From Cannabis sativa (Eukaryota > Streptophyta > Magnoliopsida > Rosales > Cannabaceae), in contig NC_083603.1 of assembly GCF_029168945.1 (NCBI RefSeq), forward strand, positions 7,378,001 through 7,442,000: a DNA stretch of 64,000 nt, given 5' to 3'. The notes below the pieces were generated by a model. It worked only from the letters and a program-made list of their open reading frames with translations. It was not told the DNA's origin and made no database searches. The translations under genes were made by a program, and so were the position numbers. Each line of letters opens with the position of its first letter. Position 1 is the first letter of the stretch. Shown here piece after piece: positions 23,487 to 35,792 of the stretch.

Positions 23487-25365
23487 TGTTGGGTTTTATG
23501 CCCTAAATAAAACTCCATTTCAATGTAATCTTTATTATTCAAATATCAATAAAGAAATAGAAGTACTTTCATCACTTATTGTGTGTCATTTGGTTCATGT
23601 TATCATTTATATGTTTATTTGATTTATAAATTCATCCAAATCCTTATCACATTTATATTCTTATTTATTGTGTCGTCAGCACAGTGGAATGTAATCAAGA
23701 TTATGTGATTAAATGTATATTCTTAGATTTATCAGTACACAGGATTTAACTGATATGATAATCTACAACATAGTTTACTTGCACCTTGGATAAGTGCTAT
23801 GTCTTTTCCAGGGCATTGGTTAAAGTAAAGCTTGAGTTGGATGCATATAGTATGCATCGGAAGGGACCGATATTGAACCTTGAATCAGATATGATAAACT
23901 TACCGTAATATCTATTCAATTCAATATCACCTAGTTGATCCTAGATCAAATGATCTTAATCCTGACATGGTTAGGTTCGATCTCAAGAGTATTATACATG
24001 TTTTTTGATTTGTTAGTTAAGCCTATTTTTTGGTCAGAGTGATACATACATTTTGGGAACATGGTAGTGCAATTGAGTGGGAGCGCTAAACATAGATATG
24101 GAATCTGTAGCTTCTATCTAAACATAGAAGTGAAATGATGATTTCCTTCGAGCTTGGCTAAACAGAGATAAATGGTTGGGTACTCATTTCAGTGATTATG
24201 TTTAGTTCACGGAAATATCATTTATAGGTGGCTAAGTATTTTAAGTATAAAATACATTGAAGGGTGTAACGGTAATTTAATCCCTATATAATGTAAATCA
24301 TCTATAGAGGATCATTGATTATTAAGATTATAACAATGGATAACTAATAGCGTATTTATATCGTGGAACATATAGAGCGTTCTATATAACTGAGAGTGCA
24401 ATTCCAAGTTCTATGGTCGATGCAACAAGGAATTAATAAGTCAGTAAATTTACTTGGTAAATTCTGGGTCTGCTTATTGGAAGCTCAGATATATAGGCCC
24501 ATGGTCCCCATACTAGTTGAGACAATGCTACTTGTAAGACTCAGTTGATTGATTTTGATTAATCGATTATAATTCTAAAATTAGACTATGTCTAGTTTAT
24601 GAATTTTTACTAAGCAAAGGCTTAATTGTGAAGAAAGAGTTTCTAGGGTTTATTTGTTAATTAAGAGACTTTGATTAGTCTAATTAATAAATATATTAAA
24701 TGACAATATTATTTAATAATTAATTTTTAGTTATTAAATAATTAGAATTGGCATTTAAGTGGTTAAATTGGAAAATTAGCATTTTTGAGAAAATAAGATG
24801 GAAAAATGAGAAAATAGCAAAATTGCAAAGTGGGGCCCATCATCCACTCATGGCTGGCCACTTATGTAGGATATTTATCATTTATTTTTTCATTATTTTA
24901 ATGCCAAATAAATCTAACCTAACCCTAAGTGGTTTCTTATAAATAGGTAGTGATGGCTTTAGGGAAAAGATGATGCATCTCATTCCTTCAGATAAAATTT
25001 GAGCCTCCACTCCTATACCCTAGCCGAAACCATCTCTCTCTCTTCCTCTCTTCTAAACCGAGCCTATAGTGAAAGAGTGAGTGCCCACACACATCAAGTA
25101 GTACTCAATCATAGTGTGTAAGGCTGTGAAGAATCCAGTTTCAAGAGAAGGAGATTCGGACTCAAATCTTGGTGATACTTTGCTACAGAAAGGATACAAG
25201 GGTTAGAGATCTGAGTGGAAGGAGACATTATATTCCGCTGCAACCACTGTAAGGTTTCTTATACTTTATATGTGTTTATTTCATATCGTTTTAGAAGTTC
25301 ATATTTAGGATATTAAATAACATACTTGTTAGTAAATCTAAGATCCTGGTAAAATAATTCCAACA
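23487..25365 (+). mobile_element. Solo Copia LTR, full length (1879 bp)
   Basis: It starts TGTTGGGTTTTATGCCC and ends AAATAATTCCAACA. The 5-bp target duplication GTTAC is perfect (23482-23486 and 25366-25370), and removing the insert restores the Gypsy RT frame in position. The LTR has its own TATA box and a CT-rich leader after it. Two relatives in this window (49105-50374 and 61326-62030) lack about 600 bp that this copy keeps. With an exact duplication it should be among the younger insertions. Confidence 0.95.
24938..24945 (+). promoter_or_regulatory. TATA box of the Copia LTR
   Basis: TATAAATA lies about 430 bp before the LTR end and is followed by a CT-rich leader (around 25030-25060). 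This fits the U3/R border of a plant LTR promoter. The two relatives of this LTR at 49105 and 61326 have lost it. Confidence 0.6.
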
Positions 25366-25370
25366 GTTAC

Positions 25371-26048
25371 TCCCCTTAGGGTGCTCCAGTGCTATTCGTA
25401 AAGAAGAAAGATGGGTCATTGCAGATGTGTATTGACTATCGAGAATTAAACAAGCTTACTATCAAGAACAAGTATCCTCTACCCCGAATTGACGACCTAT
25501 TTGATCAATTGAACGGAAAGACAGTTTTTTCTAAGATCAATCTTCGCTCAGGTTACCATCAACCGAGAATTCGAGAGGAAGATATCCCGAAAACTGCGTT
25601 CAGTACTCGGTATGGACATTATGAGTTTCTGGTGATGTCATTTGGACTCACCAATGCCCCAGCGGCATTTATGGACCTTATGAATCGGGTGTTCAAGGAT
25701 TACCTGGACAGATGTGTGATCGTGTTTATTAATGGCATTTTGGTTTATTCTGAGTCAGAAGAGGAACATGAACTACATCTCAGATCAGTATTGCAACGAT
25801 TACGAGATCATAAGTTGTACGCTAAGTTCAAGAAGTGTGAATTCTGGTTGTCGCGTGTCTCTTTCCTAGGGCACATAGTGGATAAGGATGGGATCATGGT
25901 TGATCCGGCCAAGATTGAAGATGTTCGGGGTTGGCCAACACCAAAATCGGCTACTGAAGTTAGAAAATTTTTGAGTTTAGCTGCGTATTATCGTCGGTTT
26001 GTTGAAGGTTTTTCAAAGATTGCGGTACCCCGTACAGAACTGACTTGA
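25371..26048 (+). pseudogene. Gypsy reverse transcriptase, catalytic residues lost
   Basis: The 219-residue frame from 25389 shows [20 protein letters not shown], then [18 protein letters not shown], then [15 protein letters not shown] and the linker to RNase H ([20 protein letters not shown]). The first catalytic aspartate (normally KIDLRSGYHQ) is asparagine ([10 protein letters not shown]). The YVDD-type box, normally FIDD in this group, reads FING. So the enzyme is dead even where the frame is open. It ends by a stop where GA-rich simple sequence begins. Confidence 0.92.
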
Positions 26049-26382
26049 AAGAAAGAGAAAGAAAGAAAAAAGAGAAAAAAAATTATCAAAATAAGCTTAA
26101 CCAATCGTTTAGCTTATTACTTTCTTATTTATAACGAAAAGCCAGAATTGAATACAAGTTGCTTGAAACATAAAATAACAGAACAAAAGTAAAATGTCTT
26201 ACTGCTAACTAACTGATTAGTTAAGTGGTTTATAAATATAAGTTGAATTTTTTGACTTGCAATTTTTTTTTTTTTTTTTTGTGAATTTTGCTCACTTTGG
26301 CAAATAATTTTCTTATATGAGACTAATCCAATGCTAATTTACCATAATTTGAGAGTTTAAACGATTTTTTTATCAAGATAGT

Positions 26383-26723
26383 ACTATTATGATAAATTAT
26401 ACAAAAAATCTTACTTTTAGTTACAACAAAACTTGTGACTAAAAGTGAAAAAATTATGACTAATTATAAATTATTATCCTTATGCTGTGACTAAAAAGTC
26501 TGTGGCTAAAGGTATTAGTCACAAAAATTACAATTTATTATGACTAAATGTATTTTTAGTCACAATACTTGTTGTGACTAAAATTAAATTAGTGACAACT
26601 TGTAACTAAAGATTATGTTTTAGTCCCAAGTAATATTTTGTTGTGACTAAAAATCATATTTAGTTACAAAAAAATATATTGTGACTAAAAAGTTATCACC
26701 AAAAATAACAGTTTTTTGTAATG
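26383..26723. mobile_element. MITE-like piece with GTGACTAAAA sub-terminal repeats
   Basis: About 14 copies of GTGACTAAAA / TTTAGTCACAA and close variants lie in 340 bp in both orientations. The right edge TTTTTTGTAATG is one base from an inverted CACTA terminus (TTTTTTGTAGTG). The left edge is unclear. Probably a decayed non-autonomous CACTA-type element. Confidence 0.5.
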
Positions 26724-27889
26724 AATTTTGAGACTGTGTATTTATAATTTTAGAGTTACTATTATTTAAAATTTTAAGACTTATAGTACTTAAATAGGCT
26801 TTTGTACTATAATTTATAATTTTACTCGTGGCACGTGGCATATATATTAATAAATTATCTTAAAAATGAGCAATATGCATATGAAAGGTAAATTTGAAAT
26901 AATTTTCATAGTTGAAGAAGAAATTTTTTTAATGTGATTTTAAAAAATATATGAAAATAAATTAAAATAATTAGTAAAATTAACATAAAATAATGCTAAA
27001 AAAATTTAAAAAATCTTAATAGTTTTTTTTGTTAAAATAATTTATGTTTATTTGTTTTTTTCTTTTAATAGTGAGAGTTTTTATAAATTGGTGAGATAAA
27101 ACTTCCAACAAAAATAAAGTCATATCCATTATATATGAGTCCCATTTTGTAATGATGAGAAACAACTAATCATAGGTGAACTTATATAGAGCCCTGAGAG
27201 GACTTAAGTCCGCCTTTAAATTTTAGAATAAATTATATAAAATTAGAAATAGAAATAATATATAATAGTTTCTTTATAAAAAATAATAGATAATTGTTAG
27301 ACAACATAATTAGTATAATTACTTATTGGTTACTTAGTATATCTAGTTTTGAATTTGATTCTCTGAACTTTATGTTTTATTTTTATTTATATATGTTTAA
27401 TCTACTCTTTTGAAAAGAAAAAAAAAACTAAAAGTATTAACATAGAAAATTCAAACTACAAATAACTTTTTGTTGAAAATAAACTAAATAAATTATCTTA
27501 GATTTATATTTAATCTATAATTAACACAAGTTCACACATAATAAAATGAAAACAAAAATTATAAAATCTCATATTATTATTTAGATGTCAAAATTTGTTA
27601 AAATCTATTAAATAATTTTATCTGAAATTTAAATAAAAAATATAATACATATTTTTGTTAATAATAATAATAATAATGGAAATTTCTGTGTAGAATCTAA
27701 GAAATTCCATCCAAATGATTAATAAAAAATAGTGTGGTGAGCTTGATGCTCCTCTGCCTTAAAATCTAATATTATAATGATTAAAGGTTATTAAATAAAA
27801 TCACTTTATATATTAAAAAAAAATGGTGTGGTGAGAAGTCAATAAAAAGTAGAAAATATATAAAATAATATGGTACTTTATTCAACCTT

Positions 27890-28044
27890 CACTACTATAA
27901 AATACATTTTTTTTTTTTACCTAAAATAGAGCTGGCGGAGTCGGAGGTGGGTGGCTCCGTTGGGTCTGGCCGGCGGTGGTTGGAGGTGGTCCGAGAGAGA
28001 GAAATGAGAATTTAAGATATACAGAATCAGAGTTTGTAGTAGTA
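27890..28044. mobile_element. Possible mini-CACTA element
   Basis: It starts CACTACTATAAAA and ends GTTTGTAGTAGTA, nearly inverse to the start. The interior has a GC-rich GGTGGTTGGAGGTGGTCCGAG-like part that recalls the interior of the CACTA element at 1262-4846. No clean 3-bp target duplication was found, so this is tentative. Confidence 0.4.
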
Positions 28045-28767
28045 TATATTCATTAATAAATTAATTTCTTCTTAAGGAAAGTATTAATTAAAGATTCCTT
28101 ATCAAATAAAATAAATAAATATGTTAAAGATTAATAACGACAACAATAAGAAAAGCAATGAGAAATATATAAAGCAAGTAATAATATTGGTACGTAGTAG
28201 GGAAGGGTAGGACCCTTTCTTGCATAAGTTTAAATAAATATTAAAACAGATTATTTTTTTAAAAAAAATTATAATAAGAAAAGTATAGTTTAGCTATAAA
28301 CTAGATGTCAATTATAAAAGTAGTTCATATTATTTTGTATACATATACCTAATTATAATTATTATAAAAGAAATTTTTACATCAAAAATATAAAATGATA
28401 ACTTTATTACCTAAATACTACTACACGGTAAACTAAACATTTATATCCTTCATCTTTATTTTATTACTATTTTATTACATGCACACTCTTCCCATGTATC
28501 AAACATGTGAGTGACCACTATCAATCAATCAAACATCCATCATTTCCTTTTCTTTTTTTCTTCTTTTTCCTTTTATTTTCCATTTCTTTTCAGTTTTTTT
28601 TTTTAAAAAAATTTAGTAACCTCCATTGTTGAACACTCCCTCTCCACGATCCCACCATTTTACCTCCTCTTTGTGTTCTTCAATTTTTTTTTTTTTTTTT
28701 TAAATTCAAGTAACTGAATTCCATAATCGTTTTCCCTCTTTCTATTTCTTTCTCAATCCGTATATAT

Positions 28768-29208
28768 ATGGCTATTACCTGTTTTTCATCATCTCCTTCC
28801 CCCGTTCAAAAGAAAAGCTCTAAAATGGGTTTGAAATCCTTAGCTAATAAGAACAATGGTAAACGACCTGTTATGGAGGAGGATGACTCTGATTTTGTTC
28901 CTCCATTATCTAAGCGTGGTCGAGCTCCTCCTAAGAAGAAATCGAAGGTGGGTGCCCAAGAAAAAATGGCTCAAGATGTTGCTGGAAAAAACGATAATAC
29001 TGGTGGTGGTCTTCGAACTGAGATTTGTTTACCGTTTCTTTTTAGTTTCTCCCTTTTTCTAGATTTTGTTGTATTTTGCATTTTTCTCGTTTTTGTGTAT
29101 TTCGTTTGTGCTATTCTAGGTTTTCCCCCATTTTTGAAATTTTTTCATATTCAACTTTTGTGGGTTTTGTGTTTATTGATTTTTCATTTTGTAATAATTT
29201 TTTCTTAG
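28768..29208 (+). CDS. Hypothetical lysine-rich first exon
   Basis: The first 85 codons look coding: Ser/Lys-rich, with VMEEDDSDFVPPLSKRGRAP and PPKKKSKVG, a nuclear-localisation-like basic run. After about 29020 the frame turns into T-rich sequence (FLFSFSLFLDFVVFCIFL) that looks like intron DNA read through, so the real exon probably ends near 29010-29025. TATATATA lies just before the ATG. I do not recognise the family, and no continuing exon was found. It may be a piece of a transposon-borne gene. Confidence 0.3.
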   Translation: MAITCFSSSPSPVQKKSSKMGLKSLANKNNGKRPVMEEDDSDFVPPLSKRGRAPPKKKSKVGAQEKMAQDVAGKNDNTGGGLRTEICLPFLFSFSLFLDFVVFCIFLVFVYFVCAILGFPPFLKFFHIQLLWVLCLLIFHFVIIFS

Positions 29209-29949
29209 TTTTTTAATAGTGTAAACACTTTCTGTATGTATTTTTTTTTAATATGTTTTTTATCTAGTTGTTTCCTGTCCATTTTTATATCATCAATGGG
29301 TAACAATGAGATTTATCATGGATGTTGATGTTCAAAGAGTTTTTCCTGTATTTTAGTTTGTATACAGTTGTTTTGTAGTTTTATTATAGGTTTGTTACTT
29401 GCATATGTTATTTCATTTATTTGCACAAAACTTACTATGTTTAACTACTATTTCTTAGTCCCCGTCAAATAAAATTCATGTTTAGATCATTGCAGGTCTT
29501 CTTTTCCAGTTGATTTTGCCAGAATTAATAGTTGCATTTTTTTCGTTTTGGTTTCATTTTGGTTGTTTTGCGGTTTTGAAACGATCGATGTATTTTCATC
29601 TTCATGGTTCGCTCTGTACAGCTGAAGGCTTAGTGCATGTGGTATTTTTGTAAATATTTGTATGTGGACTGTATAAATGTTTAATGGGCCGGCCAAAGTA
29701 TTTTTGTAATTTTTTTTCTTTTTTTGTATTTTTCTCTTTTTTTCCCTACTTCAAATTATGTTAAATAATTTTTTTAAGAGTAGCGTAATGACATTATATA
29801 TTTTATTAATAATTTAAGGGTCTTAGATATTTAAATTCACACTCTTCTCAGAGCTAGCCTCAATCACTGTCATAAATATAGTTTAATGGTATTACACCTC
29901 TCCTCATGAAGAGGTTCCAACTTTCAAAAATTTATATCTTAAAATAAAA
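29209..29949. other. T-rich non-coding stretch
   Basis: The T-rich composition on the plus strand would suit a long plant intron or 3' UTR of the preceding frame. No exon could be supported. Confidence 0.35.
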
Positions 29950-30045
29950 GGGAAATTTGAATTTCCATGCTTAAATAACCCATAAATTAATCCCCTAAAC
30001 TAATATTATGCATAATTAATTATATATGACACTTTTTGTATTTTC
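29950..30045 (+). repeat. Left terminal inverted repeat of the MULE
   Basis: GGGAAATTTGAATTTCCATG pairs with the inverse of the right end. The similarity fades after about 90 bases. Confidence 0.85.
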
Positions 30046-30436
30046 CCCATAATACCCTCCCCACCTACATCTACCCACTCCAACCCTTTTCTCATCAATT
30101 CAACAAACAAGAATTCCCCACCCGAAAGCTTCCACAACCACTAAATTTTTTTTTCTTCTCTTCACTCATCACTAAAAGCTACAACCTTCCACACTACAAG
30201 CCACCACACTAATCCACCACATTAGAAGCTAGAACACATACAAGCTCCATCAATTGGTAAGTAATTAATTTTTTTTTAAAAAATCTTGTTTGTTGTTGTC
30301 ATATTTAATTAAGAATGTTGTGTTTGATGATTGATCTGTGGATTGTTCCTGTTATTTTGCTATTTTTTCTGTTATAATTTTTGCTGCATGTGAAAACTAG
30401 AATTTTGCTGTTTTTCTGCATTTTTTTTCGTCGGGC

Positions 30437-30725
30437 CCGATTGGGGTCCGATGCTGGCCCGATGGGTGGCCCGATGTGGGAAAAAATTTTGTTGACAGGG
30501 GCGAAGACCCGATGGTCCGATGGTCCATCACTGGGTCCGATGGTCGGACCCCCATCAGGTCCGATGTTTTTTTTTTAATTTTTTTAATTTTTTGGAACAC
30601 GGGTCCGATGGTCGGACCATCGGACCCCATCAGACCCAAAAATTTTTTTGAATTTTTTTTTTTAAATTTTTTAATATAAGGTCCGATCGGTGGGGTCCGA
30701 TGGTCGGACCAATCGGACCCTACGG
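30437..30725 (+). repeat. GGTCCGAT repeat array, left side of the MULE
   Basis: About ten copies of GGTCCGAT, several arranged as palindromes (GGTCCGATGGTCGGACC), lie in an otherwise AT-rich region. The array sits inside intron 1 of the transposase gene. The same motif occurs inverted at the other end of the element. The short open frames here are by-products of the repeats. Confidence 0.9.
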
Positions 30726-31117
30726 GATTTTTTTTTTAATTTATTATTATTTTTTATTTATTATTATTAATTTATTTTATATTGATTTATTATTTGTGTT
30801 ATTAATTATTTTTTTATTAATAATTATTAGTTATTAATTATTATTTTAATTAATGTTTTAAGGATTAATTTTTTTTTTTTAGTTATTTTATTAACTATCA
30901 ATTATGAATTATTATTAATTATTGTTATATTTTTTATGGTTTGAGTAATAATTATTAATTATATTTTATTATCAATTAATAATTATTTTTTAATTATTAA
31001 ATATTTTTTTATTATGAATTATTAATTATTGTTTTATTATTAATGATTAATTAAGATTTTTTTCGGTGAGATTTTTGTTGTAAATTATAACTGTGTTTTT
31101 TTAAATGTATGTGACAG

Positions 31118-33255
31118 GTTCAACTGTTAATGCGTGTGTTATGTATAATGGTGTTTGGGAGTTTGATGGTAGAGATTGGGTTTATAAACGGGGCGACAAT
31201 TTGACATTTGACATTGATCCGAACCTAAGCTACTCAGGTTTGGTTGATGTTTTGTACGAAGAACTGGATGTCGACAAAGTGGAGTATGACTTGAAATTGG
31301 AAGTACATTACAAGTACAAGAAAGGCTTTGAGTATCGCCCTGAAGTTATTGGAAATGATAAGCGTGCAAGGTACTTTTTATCTACACTTGCGAAGAAGCC
31401 AGATGAATTTACTCATTTGTTTGTGACTTTGTTAAAGAAGAATGTTTGCGTTGATCCTAGTCCCACACCAAGTTCTGTTAAGGATAATCGTAGCGAGGTT
31501 GGGAGTTTTGTTCCAGAAACAAATCCAGAGGTGTTGGTTACAGATGTATTACCTGAATTAAACAATATGATGCCGAGTGCTGATATTGTAGCACAAATGT
31601 CGTTCATCGATGGTTTTTTTAATGGTCCCGACCCTGAATGTTATGTTGAGGGCAATGATGGCGTAAGAGACGACCAAGGTACAGAGGCCCCTGCTGCTGT
31701 ACCTTTGAACTTGACTCCACTATCGTACCAAATACCACCGAGGCCACCGACACGGAAAAGAATGCCCCGTAGAGAAAATTGCCAAACACCTGGTACTAGT
31801 AGTAGTCGTCTAGGCGAAACCAGTCATGCTAGAGGAACTACTGACAGTACAGGTCCTAATAATGGTAGAGAGACCAATGATATTAGTGGTCCTACTGATG
31901 CTCGAGGTACCAATGTGACTGGATGGAGCGATCCATTTTCTTCTTCGACAAGTTACGGTAAATTCAAGGAGAAAATGTATACAAGAGAAGACATCGAGGA
32001 TCATAGTCATTATATATCTACGGGTGGCACACCAGGCGGGGAGTTACATGTGGGAAAGGTTTTTAGAGACAAAGAGCATTTAAAGATGGTTGTTGGCCTG
32101 TATGCAATGAAGAAAGGGTTTGACTACTACGTTAGGAAGTCCGGTACTGATATTTGGTACGTCACATGTAAGGATACAGATTGTGGGTGGAGATTAAGAG
32201 CGAAGAAGAACGTACTTTCTAACATGTTTAAGGTGAGTATATTTCATAATGTACATACATGTTCCCTTGATCTTCGAGGAAAAGATAACCGTCAAGCATC
32301 ACCTGTAATAGTTGCCCATCTAATTAAGGATAAGTTCGCAACTGACGGCTCGGATCAGTTGCCCTCTGATATAAGAAAAAGTATGCACAAGGATTACGGG
32401 ATCCAAATGAGTTAAGAAAAGGCATGGAGGTGCAGAGAGAAGGCACTACACCTAGCTCGGGGTACACCTGAAGATTCGTACTCGAAATTACCTAGTTACT
32501 TGCACATGCTACAGTTGCGGAATCCAGGTACCATCACGGATTTTGTGGTAGAAGATGGTCGCTTCAAGTATTGTTTCTTCTCTCTGGGTCATTCTATTCG
32601 GGGTTTTAGGTTTTGTCGACCTGTTGTATGCGTTGATGGGTCTTTCTTGAAGACTAGGTATGGTGGGCAAATATTGTGTGCAGTGGCTTTGGATGCAGGG
32701 AGTCATATCTTTCCGATAGCTTTTGCTATAGTTGACAGTGAAAACCACAATTCCTGGACCTATTTTATGAGAAAATTGAAAGAAACGATTGGTGATGTTG
32801 AGAACTTAGCTTTTGTTTCGGATAGGCATCAAAGCATTGTTCGTGCTTTGGATATCGTGTTCCCTGATGCACACCACGGTGCATGCTACCACCACATTAT
32901 TATGAACGTCAACCACAAGTTCAAGACTGACGTCTTCACGAATCACATTTACACGTGTGCGTACACGTATTCAAGATCAGAGTTTCACAGAGAATTTGAG
33001 AACATTCGAGCCATGAATCCAGCGGTTGCACAATATCTTGAGGAAATTGGATTTGAAAAATGGGTCCGGTCGTACTTTCCAGGGGTACGTTACAATGTAA
33101 TGACGAGCAACTGGGTTGAGAGCTTCAACAACACAACTAAGGATGCAAGAGGCTTCCCGATCACTGCTGCTGTAGCATTCCTGAGGTCCAAAGTCCAGAA
33201 GTGGTTTGCTTCACAAAAAGAAAAAGCTGACAAGTGGACGAAACCCCTAGCACCC
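31118..33255 (+). pseudogene. MuDR-type MULE transposase, nonsense-mutated, 3' end lost
   Basis: A leader exon probably ends at about 30255 (ATTG|GTAAGT) and intron 1 runs to the acceptor GTGACAG at 31117. The first ATG after splicing is 31141 (MYNGVWEFDGRDWVYKRGD), preferred over 31105, which would lie in the intron. The N-terminal region has a ubiquitin-like/PB1-like start. Then comes the MuDR zinc-finger domain (YYVRKSGTDIWYVTCKDTDC...HNVHTC). TAA at 32413 replaces the Tyr of 'QMSYEKAWR'; the frame then continues unbroken. The MULE DDE domain follows: first Asp in VCVDGSFLKT, second in FVSDRHQSI, a CYHH motif, and EKWVRSYFPG, then SNWVESFNN. The SWIM zinc finger that should follow is absent because the gene is cut near 33255, where the opposing gene begins. 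Confidence 0.92.
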
Positions 33256-35792
33256 AATGCTTTGTCTTTGTCTGTGGAACAACAGCCCGATCCATGACTT
33301 TTGAAGTGAAATTTCTGACCTGGCTCTCTGAGGCGGTAAGTTGAGGCACGAGGATCATGTCATGAGTCTCGAATAGGCCAGCCTGCAGCAGCAAATTTGG
33401 TAGTAATTTTTCCCACATTGCCAGGTGACGCTTCAATTCGTTCGGGGAAATCGATCCGAGGCTGGAGTCAAATATGTTCAACAACCAATGATCCAGATCT
33501 ACCTCTAGTGCCACCCAATGCTTTGCTCCATCGAAGTGGAGGGCCATATATATTCTCTCCTTGTTCTTCCAACTGGCCAAGAATTGACTTTCATCCGCTC
33601 GAATCAAATCTAATATGCTCTCGTCCCACTGATAGTTAGCCTGTTCATCACCCGCAGCTTCCCACCGAGCAATAACTCCTGCTGGGAAAATACACGCCAT
33701 TATGACACATCTATTTGGGTAGGCCTCGGGATAAAAGTGTTGTCGCCTCCTCATCAAATGGAATGCCGCATCCAAATGCTAAAACATGAAAATTAAATAT
33801 GTCAGAGATTAAATAAAAAAGAGTTAAATAAAGTCTTTAAAAGCAAAAGCAGTAAAAAAGTCTTAAAAACTTACATCGTTCCCAAGCCAAAACTTCGGAG
33901 TATGCAGTTCGAGGAACCAAGACGAATGGTATCGACAGGTGAAGCACTCTCTCGGGTAATTGTTCCCAATCTGGCCGAGTACCCAATTGTGAAAAGTCTT
34001 GAGCAGCTTCTGATCAACCACTCTAAGTGGGTCCGCATTCACGAGTGTCGAAGTAGCCCTAGCCTTCTTCTTCATTTCAGTGTACTCAGCGAACCACCTA
34101 GGCCGCCTTCTCTTCCTCCGATTCTCCATGACTTCTGGAGCTGTCTCTAACACCTGCACTTCAGAATCCTGAGTATCCCCGATGCTGGTGATATTCGTCT
34201 TCTCAGGTGTACAAAACATGTCATCATCATCCGGTTGGTAATCATTTGGGAGAATGAAGTCATCTTCCGGTGTCCGAACCTCCTCTTCCGGTTGTGGCTG
34301 TGGCTGTGGCTGTGGCTGTGGCTGTGAATCTGCTGCCGGCCTTCCAGGATCTTGCAGGAGCGTCATTATGGTCTTCAACTGATCCATAATCGCTGTTTGT
34401 CCTCTTAGCAGAGCGGCCTGCCCCCTCTCCACAGTCTCCAACCTTGCCAAAATGGTAGGGTATACTGGATCGCGAGCCTCCGAGGTGCTGGGAATAGAAG
34501 CTGACGGGGGAACAGGAGGACCCTGTGACGCTGCAAGTGGGTCAACACCAGACCCATCAGGAACTGAAGCTGCAGTTGGGTCAACACCATACCCATCTGG
34601 AACTGCAGGCGGTGCACGTGGAGGAGACGGTTGAGGTGGTGTAGAGTCTTTAAATATTCGGGCTGCCTCCGCTCGTTCTTCCAATGTGGAGGCAAGCTTT
34701 TCGGTCTGGCTTCACAAAGCATCCTGTGTTGGTTGCCCATCCTCACCCAACACAAGTTCCTCCAAGTCAACAAATAACGGAGGCTGACCCCCGGTTATAT
34801 AACTCACAAACTCAATCTCGTTCGGCCGAGGACATAACACGGAGTACACTGTCAACTGAAAAATATAACAACTATATTAATATAATATATGGAAATTAAC
34901 ATGAATTTAACATAAAGCGTAACAAACTTACATTTTTAGCAAATAATCTGGTCACTTCATCCTTCCCGAGTGTAGTGTTCGGCTTACTCTCCCAATTGAC
35001 CATTCTCGGAAAGCGATGCGACCTCCTCACTGCATACTCGTTGCCCAGCTGTAATATGGCCTCGTATGCCCAATACTGCAACGCTGCAGCATAGACGTAG
35101 GCTGAGTATTTTGCCTCCTTCTGAGTTACTCCCTTCTCAATCTTTTTCAACATCTTATTCTTCACATCCAAGTAATCCTTGTTACAAGTTTCCATCAGCT
35201 TGGTGTAAGAAATCTTTCCCCAGGGGTACTCGTAGAAGAATGGAAGGTTATCAACCATTCTTATCACAAAAGGAGGAACGGCAGTCTTCTCCTCCTTACC
35301 AGTGAGGACGCCCATAACAAACAAGGCCATCCCCAACTTGTAGACATCATCAGCTTCTGTGCAGCTCTCAAAAACTCTGCGCAGTTGGCTGAAGGTGATC
35401 GAAGCACTACCGTTGAAATATTCCTGAATCAACCGGTCAGAGCTTCCATTTTGTTTGATGTCTTCCTCAGTAGGGCCGGGCAACAAGTTTAACCCGGTGA
35501 CCAAGCCGAACTCCACCCTCCCAAATCTACATCTCTTCCTTCCCACATAGAAATGCACCTCGTCTGGCTTGTCAGATTTTATTTTGTGAAGCATCAATTG
35601 ATGAAAAAATGCTCCAGAAAATTGTATGGGCGCTCTCTCGAAAAAATTTCTGAAAGGGGATTCCCTCACCCTGTCCAATAGGTTGAATTCTTCAAATTTA
35701 GCCTTAATCTTCGGGTAGTAGTAACTACCCCCGCGCCATGTGACACGGCCAGTGTAATGGTCCGACACTGGAATTATAAGATGTGCAGTTCC

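Larger units (their letters stand above)
19093..26047 (+). mobile_element. Ty3/Gypsy retrotransposon, 3'-truncated, interrupted by a solo LTR
   Basis: In order it has a 5' LTR of about 2.2 kb (19093-21301), a tRNA-Met-type primer site (21304), gag, CCHC zinc knuckle, aspartic protease and reverse transcriptase. It stops abruptly at about 26047, where GA-rich simple sequence begins. RNase H, integrase and the 3' LTR are missing. A Copia solo LTR is inserted at 23487-25365. The gene order and the [29 protein letters not shown] motifs fix the Gypsy superfamily. The lineage (perhaps the Tekay branch) cannot be fixed without the integrase C-terminus. Confidence 0.9.
26048..28767. other. AT-rich intergenic DNA with small MITE-like pieces
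   Basis: There are no genes. It contains the two short elements described separately (26383-26723 and 27890-28044), poly-T runs and plain AT-rich DNA. The last 270 bases, pyrimidine-rich with TATATATA at 28760, could be a promoter for the open frame at 28768. Confidence 0.45.

Noticed and set aside
30381..30679. Overlapping open frames on both strands rich in Gly, Pro and Asp
   Set aside because: They are by-products of the GGTCCGAT array in an intron.
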